A DNA stretch of 64,000 bases, taken from assembly GCA_032719365.1 (NCBI GenBank), contig CM064873.1, forward strand, positions 43,128,332-43,192,331, in the 5' to 3' direction. A program made the position numbers and the translations under genes. Below are positions 43,944 to 53,895 of the stretch, in pieces. Origin of the DNA: Prinsepia uniflora. Its lineage: Eukaryota > Streptophyta > Magnoliopsida > Rosales > Rosaceae. The notes beneath the pieces were generated by a model that did no database searches, was not told the origin of the DNA, and worked only from the letters and a program-made list of their open reading frames with translations. How positions within the stretch are numbered: position 1 is the stretch's first letter; each line of letters opens with the position of its first letter.

Positions 43944-46900
43944 TGTAACGACCCGTCCCAAATTCCAAGATTAGTGAGGTTAATTCGTGATTAGTAGGGC
44001 GAAATCGGACGAACGATACGAAATGACCATTTTGCCCCTGATCATGGCAAAACGTTGACCTTTCATTCGGGAAGTCAAATGGACTTTGACCGATGATCGT
44101 GACGTAGTTTAGGACGTCACGAGTTCAAAGATTGGTGGTACGTTCAATTCCGACATTCGAGGAGGAAGTTATGACGTTCGGAAGTTTAGGGGCATTTTAG
44201 TAATTTTGGTTAAAAAGTGGCAAATAGTTGACTTTTTGACCGGTAGGTCCGAGGGCCGAGGACCGTTACGTAGATCGGGATGATACGAATCCATAGACAG
44301 GCGGCACGCTGAAATCGGACTTCAAACGGGAAAGTTATAGGTCACGGAAGTTCGATTTCACTATGCATGTACTTCCAGACGGGGATGATTTGGCAAAATC
44401 TGATTGGGCAGATATTTTCAGTGGGTCCCATGGATGAGTGACAAGTGTCACTCATCCCATTGGCTAGATCCCCTAATTTGTGGATCTAACTAATTAAATA
44501 ATATTATAATTATTAGGATATAATTAATCTTAACAACTTTAAATCCTAGCCATCCATTCCATTTAACTTTTAATCCTCACCACTCATCTCATCTAATCAA
44601 TCTCTCTTCTCTCATCAGATCAAACATTCTTCATCATCTTCATTTCTTTACATTTTCTCACAAACCCAAACCCAACCCCCCCTCCCCCCCTTCTCCCCTT
44701 ATGCATCATTTCTCCATTTTCATCAAAACACACAACCCACACATACCACCATGAACCCATTTGCCGTGTATGACCGTGATGGGGTGGTGAGAGGCTGAGG
44801 ATGGCAAGCCACGGCTGGGGACGGCGGTGGCCACAGCGGGAGGAGCTCGAACCGTGAGGTAAAAATGTTTGAAATTTCAAAATTGGGTTTTAGTGGTTTT
44901 TACTCGATTTCTTTAATTGGGTTATGTTTCTAGGGACTCTAGGAGTCGAATGGGATTAGTTTTGGGGCTTGGGATGGCCAATGGCCGTGAACGGCGGGGG
45001 AAGTTCTGGCCACCATTAAAGACGGTGAAGGACGGGTTTTGGTGAGTTTTCTTCTGTTTTTAATGTCTAAAAGGTAAGAAATGAATGTAGGAAGGTATTA
45101 GGATCAAAAGGGAATGAAATGGACCTAAAATAGACCCTGAACCTGTCAAAAAACCAGAAAAAAACCGGTTCAGCACAGTACTTGTGAACAGTAAAACCGG
45201 TTCACCTGAGCTTGAAGATGATGAACAGTGATCTGAGCCTTCTAGGGGCACGTGGGCCATAATTTGGGGATGTGTTCGACATATGAAATCTTCTATTCGA
45301 TGTAACGAAGATTTTGGGACTGGTCTGCGTCAATCGAACATCGTTTCAATAGGTTTCGGGGTGTCCGAAGGATTAGGATCGGTTTAAAAATAGTTAAAAG
45401 TTCGGGAAAATTATGGGGCTTTGGTAGGAGGTTAATAAGGTAGTTAGTAACCCTCTATTACAATTTGGACAGGTTTGGGAGTCCCGGTGATGGTGATTGG
45501 CTCGGAAGAGCCTATTGCACGCAAATCGAGGCGGCAGCTCGGACGGTCTGTGAGTGGACCTTGTTTTCTAAATTGGTGCATGCATAAATGTTTATTATAT
45601 GTTTTAATACATGTTTGGTAATTCCATGGGTGCATTTGGTTGTGGTTACGTATAAGCACGTATTTCGAGGTTTCTTCCTTATACGGTGCTAATACGGGTC
45701 TGTATTTCCTTATTGGTTTTAATGATTTGGATTTGGATTTCCAAAAGGATAAACTCGGGTATGAGACCCATTTGGTTTTTCTCGGGCATATGACCTCAGA
45801 TATCGAGAACGGTGCCCAGCTGATGTCATAGGTTCGGGCACGAGACCCAGGTTACTTTACGGTTTTGATTTCAGGTCAGGGAACCTTAAATGGATTTCCC
45901 GGTTCATGACGGTTTATGGGAACCGGCATGAACCCTGGTTATGTTATGATGGTACATGACAGTTGATGGGAACCGGCATGAACCCTGGCATGAACCCTGG
46001 TTATGTTATGATGGTACATGACGGTTTATGTGAACCGGCATGAACCCTGGTTATGTTATGATGGTACATGATGGTTTATGGGAACCAGACATGGAGGATG
46101 TTATATATATATATATATATGAATGGAATGGATATTATGGATCATGACGGTTCAGGGGAACCGGGCATGGATATTTGTGTATGTATATATATGTTCATAT
46201 ACCTTCCTTTACTTCTATTATCTCCTCTGGGGAGGGTCGTTGGCCTGGGTGGACCCCGGAGTAGTCACGGAGCACCGACTGAGTGGGGTCACCCCCCAGT
46301 TGGGTTCCTTACTCTCAGGAAGTCTATGGTTACTATAACCTCGAGTAGGATCAGTGGTCTGCGGACATTGACCTTGACTTTGAGAAGACTCGGATTGAGA
46401 CCCGGGTAGTACGAGCGTAGCTTTGGATACCGTGACAGGATTGGTTGTGTGACTTATATGTATATATATGATATATGATATGGTATATGAGATTTGATAT
46501 GTGGTGTGCACAGGTTTGCACAGGATTGAGCAGTGGCTCGTGTATGTTTATGGATTTGGGCAGTGGCCCGTATGGTCGATTTCATTGTGGTCCTTTCGAC
46601 CTTGGTTTATTTCTGATTTGGGCTGAGTTCCCACATGTGGTCCATTTGGTTAAATGGTTTTCGAATGCATGCATGCTTTTTAGTGAAGGGTACAAATGTC
46701 TTTATGAAATGTTTTTATAAACTCTTATTTTGTCCACTCACAGCTTTTAATGTTTTGACTGCCCTTCAGGTTGGCATCGGATGTGGACTGTAGCAGAGAC
46801 CGAGATATCACATGCCTCCTCCGGATCCTGGCGTACTCTACTAGCCCTGGAGGGCAAAGGTCGGAAATATCCTTTGTCTGACACTTCGTGTCAGACGGGA

Positions 46901-46950
46901 GCAGGGTCATCCCGCGTTAATCCCCGGGGGGATTGGGATGGGTCCTGTCA
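43944..46950 (+). repeat. 3' LTR of the LARD
   Basis: Starts TGTAACGACCCGTCCC and ends GGGATGGGTCCTGTCA. The pair CTGTGAGTGGAC 45548-45559 and GTCCACTCACAG 46732-46743 is intact. The 50-bp tandem block (45905-46090) is about one unit longer than in the 5' LTR. By eye the two LTRs are close but clearly diverged, with scattered substitutions and a few indels. Confidence 0.92.
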
Positions 46951-49069
46951 CGAAATCACATTTATGAACCATAGGGTCCCAGACCCGAAATCACATTTAT
47001 AACCCAACTAGGCCTCATGCCCGATTTTGTAAACCATTGGGCCCACAGCCCGAAATTGTAAATCAACTGGGGCCCTGGCCCGATAATATAACTCAAAAGG
47101 GTCTCAGCCCGATTCCGTAAACAACTGGGCCCTGACCCGATTTCATAAAGCAACTGGTCCCCCAACCCGATTTCGTAACTCAAATGGACTCCAAGTCCGA
47201 GGTTTCCAAAACAATTGGGCCTCATGCTCGAGTTCATCTTTCCAATTTCAAAACCATTTCATCACATTATTCATGAAACCACAAGCACGTAAAGTCATAA
47301 TAAAACAGTCAGCCTCGATATACGTGCAATATGGAAAATATCTCGAAATAAGTGTAACATACGCAAAATCAATAATCACAATCATCATTATGGAAATCAC
47401 GTATATAAATCATATAAAACAATTAGGCATGCATAGTATTTATAAAACCAAAGTCCACTCACAGACCGTCTAACGCTGCTCCTAGATAAGCGTGCCATAG
47501 GCCTTCCCGGGCCTCACCACTATCACCTGGACTTCCATACCGGTCCAAATTACATTCGAGAGTCACTAACCTCTTCATTAACCTCCTATGAAATCCCCGT
47601 AATTTTTCCGAATTTTTAACTATTTTTAAATTCGATTCAAAAATCTTCGGATGTCCCGAACAATATCGAAACGATATCCGATTTCCTCGAAAACAGTGCC
47701 AAAATGTTCCTTTCATCGAATAGATTAAAAGTCATGTTGGAAGTTTCCCCAAAATACCCTTCATGCACCCTCACGCGCCGCCCAAAGGGGCTGCGCGGTG
47801 AACAGTGTCATCGTCTACCTCTGGTGAACCGGGTTCACTGGTTCGAACCGGTTCAACCGAACTGCTGAACCGACCCGATCGATTCTCAGTCATTCCTCAA
47901 CCATTTTTTACGGGGTTTCCACCTACATGATCGTCTAAGTCCAACTAAGAGATTTATGGAATCAAAAACAAGAAAACTTGTTTAGATTCTTACCTCTGAA
48001 CACAAACCCAAAACCCATAATTTTTGACCATCCTCCCCTTTGATCCAGACCACCTCGAGCCTTAAAAACAAGTCCCATGTGTTCGTCTCTGTCCCTAGGT
48101 CTCATTAGGATCAATTAGGAGCTCAAAACTACAACTAAAGCTTGACTTTCAAAACTTGAACATAATTGAGCTCTTGGTCAAACTTACCCTTGTCGTGAAC
48201 CACCGTGATCACTGCCGTTTCCTTGCTGTCTCCCGTCGTTTCTCAACCCTCACCAACAGTTGGTCTCTCACACACAAGCACAAAGGAGGTTGGTGATGGG
48301 CTGGTGTGTTTGTTCGAATAAGGGTGAGTTGTGTGTGTATGTGTTACGGGTGGGAAAATATAACAGAGTGAGAGAGAGATGATGGACCAGATGAGAGGGA
48401 ATGGAGGTTGCAGATTCAATCTTGAGAATCAATGGACGACTGAGATTAAAAGAAGGATATAAATTATATTTAACTTATTAATGGAGACATGATCCAGATT
48501 TTAGGGAATGTGGGGATGAGTGAAACTTGTCACTCATCCATGGGCCCAGATTGATTCCAGCTTTTCGGTCAGATCACAATATTATAATATTATTTTAATT
48601 CAAACCTCGGTTCGTTCGGTTAATCGATTTCGCTCCTAGACCAAAACTTCGTCGTCGAACCTCCGATTTCAGTGTGCCGTCTGTCTACGGATTCATATCG
48701 ACTCGATCTTCGTAACAGTCCTTGGCCCTTCGCCATTGGACCTCCCGGGTCAAAAGAACATTTGGCCCCTTTTCAGCCAAATTACCAAAATACCCCTCGA
48801 CTTCCGAACGTCATAACTTTTTCCTCGAATGTCGGAATCGGACGTGCCACCTGTCTATGAACTCGTGACATCCCGAACTACGTCATAGTCATCAGTCAAA
48901 GTCCATTGGACCGCCCAAACTAAAAGTCAATATTTTACCCATGCCTAGGGGCAAAACGATCATTTTGCACATTTCGTCCGATTTCACTCAACTAATCACA
49001 GATTAGTCATTCTAAACCATAATTAATTAATATTTAATCCCGATATTCAGGACGGGTCGTTACATCTCT

Positions 49070-49947
49070 ACCTCCGCCTCCTTCGATGTGGGTCCTAGTC
49101 GGACTCGGACTAGAGGCGGCGTTGGTTTCTTCACCAAAAGAATGCAGCAAATGATTATTCAATTGTAAAGAGCTGTGAAAGCCCATCAGATTTTGTTAAT
49201 TTTCTTCACAAAGCCTTGGTTAGCATTCTTGGCAACCATCAAGTAAATTCGGGGAAATTAAGCTCCAAAAGGTTAGGAAAGGCTAAGGGAAATATGATCT
49301 ACTTTATATTTGACATTTTGAAGCGTGTCCGGGGATGAGATGAAGGTTATAATATATTACCTTTACTATTTAATCTCTATGATATTCTGAAAATGCCCAA
49401 GATCGGACTTCTCTTTATCAGCAACTCCTCTCCAGATACTATGATTAATTTGAAAGTGAGAAATTTTGGGGAAGAGTGTCGAAGATGGTGGAGGTGGTGA
49501 TGCTGGACTGGATGGTGGAGAAAATTGGGGGTTCAATCAGGTACAAAGCATGAAAATTGAGGGTTCATTTCAATTTTCTTCTTTCAAACTTCCATTTCGA
49601 TCACCTCAAATTTCCCATTTTCTTCCCTTAAATTTCATTTCGATTTCCTCAAATTTCATTTCGATTTCCATTTTTGAATTTCTTCCCTCAAATTTCATGT
49701 ACTTTGGAATTTCTTTAGATCTCATCTGCCTTGCTCCTCATATCTCATCTGCTCAATATTTCTGCCCTTTCTTTGATTATTTGCAAGGATTGGTTTTCCT
49801 TAAACAATGTGTGGAAACTTTACTCATTGTGATTTTTGCAATAGATTTTTTAGGGTATTGAGTGGGGTAGGAACCTTTTGGTTTGGAATTGGGATTTGAA
49901 GAACTCTAGTCTGGATAGGAATTTTTTGTTTTGGTGCTAGTGTCTTG
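49070..49947 (+). other. Right interior of the MULE-like element, with a possible captured exon
   Basis: A frame open from 49114 to the stop at 49336-49338 reads AANDYSIVKSCESPSDFVNF and then ALVSILGNHQVNSGKL, ending ILKRVRG. It is preceded by an acceptor-like CACCAAAAG at 49132-49140. It reads like real protein but I do not recognise the family and there is no ATG near its start. The remaining sequence (to 49947) is rich in CAAATTTCATTTCGATTTCC-type repeats. Confidence 0.45.
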
Positions 49948-50321
49948 GTTTAAATGATTATGGGGTTTGGATTTGGTTCGGTCAATTTGATTTGGATTTG
50001 ATTATGGAAATTTGATTCTGAAAATTTGGTATGGATTTGGTTTCTGGATTTGGGTTTTTGGCAAAATTGAGCTTTTTTTTTTTTAATCTAAACTTGATTT
50101 GGATTATTCCTGAATTACCTCTTCAAATTTTGCCACATCACATATTAAGTGGCTTTGTTTTTTTGCCTCGTAGGCACTTAATAGAAAATTGGATGAAATT
50201 TTAAATGGAAATACTCTTTTGAAATCAATAGTATAGTTTGGGAATGGAAATAAAACTTTTAATAGTTAGTGTATTTTTTGAAATTGGGTTTATAGTTTGG
50301 ATACTTTTATGTAATTTATTC

Positions 50322-51256
50322 ACATGCATATATATATATATACAAGTATATACATGTCACTTAATCGTCAGGCTTATGTGAGAGTTTGTGTACCCATGGT
50401 CTAAGAATCTCAACTTTGCTATTAGTTAATAGGGCATGAAAATTTAAAACAAATAAAATATTGCCCCCAATTAAATTAATCACCTAGCTATCTTATTAGT
50501 TTGTTTGTATTTTCTCTTTAACATTGACACATATTTTAATTTTTATTAGTTTTGATTGTATATTTCTTCTCAACATTGGTGCACACATATTTTAATTTTG
50601 AATTCAGTGCGTGCATACAATTTATTGATTTCTCTTTATAAAATTGAAAAATCTACGCAACCTAGTGACTTCAAATCCATTACATTTATAAAAAGTATTA
50701 GAAATCTACTAGTATATCTCTTTTCAATGTCGGAGGAGGAGGAAGAAGGGATGGAAATTGGAAGACTATTGTGTGGAAGTATGCATATAAATTGACATAA
50801 AGAAAAAAGAAGGGTCCCAAGAGAGAGCTTGGTGGCAAGCACAAGTGTACGAACTAGATCCCATATTTGCCTTTTGGTCCAGTGATTTGAACAGCATATT
50901 TTTCTTCTCTTTCCTCTTTCTTCTATTTTCACTTACTACAAGTGACATTCAAGTACAGCCTTTAAACCAACATTATATAGTGGAAATCTATTTTTTCTAG
51001 CTTGGGATAAGATCTACATTTTTATATTACTTTTTTTTTCTTAAAATATAATATTTAAGAAACAAATTACATTATACACATTTTTATCGATTATATTTTT
51101 TATTAAAGTCAAACATGATATGATATCTCTTATATATCGTGTAAGATGATACCATTCACTAGCTTTTAATTTTATCATACCCTCATATATGTTATTTTAA
51201 TTTAATAAATGAGATTGAGTTAAATTAAATAAAAAATTAAATTCAATATACCCTAC
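50322..51256. other. AT-rich spacer
   Basis: A (TA)n run at about 50328-50341 borders the MULE-like arm. No gene, RNA or known repeat was recognised in the rest. Confidence 0.5.
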
Positions 51257-51629
51257 GGGTGTGTTTGGATGAGTGAAAAAATATAGAATTTGCTAAAAAA
51301 TTAGAATTTCAAGTTTTCAATGCACCAATTTTCTTATTTGAGTGCATACATATAGGAATTTAAGATTCTAAGAAAATAAAAAAAAAATGGAATGTGGATA
51401 CTATAAATTCCAAGTTTAAATTCCATATAAAAATGTGTCATTTCCAAAATTTCATTTTTATAACTATAATTTATTTATGAACATTAAATCACATGTTTAA
51501 ATTTCATTTTACTTTTATATTATACAAACATAAAACTCTTCAAATTTTGGAAAACTAATTTCCAATAATTTAAATTCCATCATTTTAAAAATTCTTAGTA
51601 ATCTTAAAATTCTTCATTTAAACACACCC
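51257..51629. mobile_element. MITE-like element with TIRs GGGTGTGTTTGGAT / ATTTAAACACACCC
   Basis: The ends (51257-51270 and 51616-51629) form a near-perfect inverted pair around about 345 bp of AT-rich non-coding sequence. This is typical of hAT- or Harbinger-related MITEs. No target duplication is convincing (TACCCTAC left, TAATAGTG right). Confidence 0.6.
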
Positions 51630-51634
51630 TAATA

Positions 51635-51954
51635 GTGTTTGGATGATAAATTTTAAACTTACTAAGAATTTATAAATGACAAAATTATAATTGACAAAAA
51701 TTAATTTTTAAAAAATTTGTAAAGTTTCTTGTTTGGGTAACAAAAAAGTACAAAGAAATTCAAACATTGTGACTTCTAAATTCTACTTTTTTTTTTTATT
51801 TTAAGAATGTCTTCATTCTTATATTTAACGATGTCTTAATTCTTATATTTATGAATTCAAATAAAGGAATGATACATGGGAATATTTTTTTTAATACAAG
51901 TATATGGGAAATTAGAAATTCTAAATTTTAGCCAAATCTCATATTCTCAAACAC
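51635..51954. mobile_element. Second, related MITE-like element
   Basis: It starts GTGTTTGGATGAT and ends ATTCTCAAACAC, lying five bases beyond the first MITE and in the same style (long AT-rich interior with GAATTT/AAATTC motifs). It may be an independent insertion or a diverged duplicate. Confidence 0.45.
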
Positions 51955-52450
51955 ATAACTTTTAAAAAAGGAATTACCTTATGCTGAATTATCCAAAGGC
52001 CTCAATAATTCGTGATAATATTTTTAATAAAAAAAAACGTCGTCAGTTGGGAATTTTTTATTAAGATTGTAGGAAACAATCATAAAGGGTGCTCCTCCTT
52101 AGGCTTGTACAGCCAACCCAGCTAGGGTTCAGGTGACAAGTGATAATTAACCCCATGAAAGTGCTAAGAAAGAGAACTAAATTTTTCTTGGGATGAGAGG
52201 GTGAGTGCCAATATCAAGTTGGCGTTTATGCCTCTTGGTGTGTCTCAATGCCTCTAACCGCCTCCTAAGTTGTCGTTTGTATAGAGCGCTCTAGACGCTG
52301 GAGATGGTGGAGGATGGAGGATTGATTGTCTTAAATGTTAATTTTTTTAATATAAAATATAGGGAAAGAGGGATTATATTATACATATTAGATGTCGATA
52401 TTATACACGTTAAATATCGATATTGTCTATTATAAGAGCCTAGTCTAAGA
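51955..52450. other. Spacer with no recognised gene
   Basis: Short stretches around 52085-52290 are less AT-rich (GGCTTGTACAGCCAACCC, GCCTCTAACCGCCTCC) but show no supportable frame. Confidence 0.45.
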
Positions 52451-53574
52451 TCTTCTGTAACGATCCGTCCCAAATTCCAGAATTAGATTAGTGACGAATC
52501 ACGATTAGTGAGGCTAATCCGTGATTAGTTGGGCGAAATCGGACGAACGATGCGAAATGACCGTTTTGCCCCTGGTGGTGGCAAAACGTTGACTTTTCAA
52601 TCGGGCTGTCAAATGGACTTTGATCGATGATCGTGACGTAGTTCGTGACGTCACGAGTTCATAGACAGGTGGCACGTTCAATTCCGACGTTCGAGGAGGA
52701 AGTTATGACGTTCGGAAGTTTAGGGGCATTTTGGTAATTTTGGATAAAAGGGGTCAAATGTTGACTTTTTGACCGGGAGGTCCGATGGCCGAGGGCCAAA
52801 GACCGTTACGTATACAAGGACGATACGAATCCGTAGACAGGCGGCACATCGAATTTGGACGTTCGACGGCGAAGTTACGGTTCACGAAAGTTTCGGGATA
52901 CTATTCCCAGCGACACGTTCTACGAGACAAAAAGTAAGTTTTGTCTTTTGTGGGCCCAGTTACTTTTCAGCAACCAATGGATGAGTGACACTTTTCACCC
53001 ATCCACTGGCCAACCTCACCCATTCATGCACCAAAACCCATCCCCGTGCATCGTCCATTTTCTTTGTTCCCAAACACAAACCCGATCCCATTTCTCACCC
53101 AAAAATCCAAACCCTTGACCTGTGAGCATAACTGAGAGGGCAGAGAGATGGAGAGGACCAGTTGGACGTGGTGGCTGGCCAGGCAGAGCCGCCGTGGGCG
53201 GCAGAGAAGAAAACCCGAACGAGGGAATCGATTTTGCCCGTTTAATCCATTTTCGATTTCTAGTTGTTATGGGTCGATTTGGACGATTGGTTTGAGTTAA
53301 ATAGGTTGCTAGGGAGTTGTTAGAGAGGTTTTGGTGGTGGTTGGACGTCGGGGAAGCCCTGGGAGGTTTCGGGAAAATTGAACCGGTCGGATTTCGAAGA
53401 TTTTAGGTAGTTTTGTTAATTGGGTTAGATAGGAAATGAAGAAATAGGAATTTAGAAATTGGAATGGAAGCAAACGGACCGAAAATGAGGGAGAAGGAGA
53501 CCTGGACCGGTTACGCCGGTCCAAGTTGCAGGAAAAACCGGACCGGACCGGTTCGGACCGGTCTGACCGATGTA

Positions 53575-53895
53575 GGGGATGACAGGTGACGTCATCCTGC
53601 TGACGTCATCATGTCAGGGATGACGTCAGCATTGTCAGATCTGACAATGTCAGCTGACATGTCAGAAAATGGGCCAATAGGATTGCGACACGTGTCACAT
53701 GTCAGTGCACAGTCAGCACTGACATGTCAGTGACGTGGCCCAATCAGGGGCTGACACATGTCACTGACGTGGACCAGTTTCGTGATGACACGTGGCACAT
53801 GTCAGACTGCCATGTGGCACTGACAGCACAGTGACGTGGACCAATGGGAGCTTGACACGTGGCACCTGTCAGAGTCTGACATGTCAGACCTGACA
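53575..53895. promoter_or_regulatory. Dense TGACGTCA / CACGTG / TGTCAG motif cluster in LTR I
   Basis: About 320 bp contain repeated TGACGTCA-like, GACACGTGGCA-like and ATGTCAG/CTGACAT palindromic phrases. TGACG cores and ACGTG cores are known binding sites of plant TGA-type and G-box bZIP factors. Related clusters lie at 11330-11480 (LTR D), 55180-55380 (LTR J) and 56700-56760 (rest of LTR I). A regulatory role is inferred from the motifs alone. Confidence 0.5.

Larger units (their letters stand above)
37925..46950 (+). mobile_element. Complete LARD (large non-coding LTR retrotransposon), 9026 bp
   Basis: Structure: 5' LTR 37925-40881 (2957 bp), primer-binding site 40885-40896, internal region of about 3.06 kb, purine tract 43931-43943, 3' LTR 43944-46950 (3007 bp). 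Flanks are CAAAA on the left and CGAAA on the right, a 5-bp duplication apart by one CpG-type transition. No protein domain of any retrotransposon is found in the internal region, so gag-pol must come from elsewhere. LTR termini and primer site match those of the gypsy element at 19.8-26.0 kb, a plausible helper type. It is inserted in LTR G, which is inserted in the MULE-like element. Confidence 0.92.
37000..49064 (-). mobile_element. Solo LTR G (minus strand), split by the LARD
   Basis: Two parts, 37000-37924 and 46951-49064, join to one LTR of about 3.04 kb. Its ends on the plus strand are TGACACGACCC (left) and GACGGGTCGTTACA (right). A perfect TCTCT duplication lies at 36995-36999 and 49065-49069. 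The inverted pair is CTGTGAGTGGAC at 37210-37221 and GTCCACTCACAG at 47453-47464. The GGGCC hairpin repeat flanks the LARD insertion point on both sides (37826-37924 and 46951-47230). No primer-binding site adjoins it, so it is solo. Confidence 0.92.
36086..50321. mobile_element. MULE-like element with long inverted arms, split by nested LTR elements
   Basis: The left arm (36086-36462) and right arm (49948-50321) are inverted copies of about 375 bp, starting GATAAACTACATAAAAGT and, on the opposite strand, GAATAAATTACATAAAAGT. Similarity continues through a poly-A tract, CTCAATTTTGCC and the AAACCCCATAATCATTTAA block. Removing the nested solo LTR and LARD leaves about 2.17 kb. Long inverted arms without transposase fit a non-autonomous Mutator-like (possibly Pack-MULE) element. 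A 9-bp target duplication could not be confirmed because the left flank is a TA run. Confidence 0.75.

Noticed and set aside
49466..49861. 131-codon plus-strand frame in the right interior of the MULE-like element
   Set aside because: It is built from CAAATTTCATTTCGATTTCC-type repeats, giving a Phe/Ser/Ile-rich sequence without a recognisable domain.
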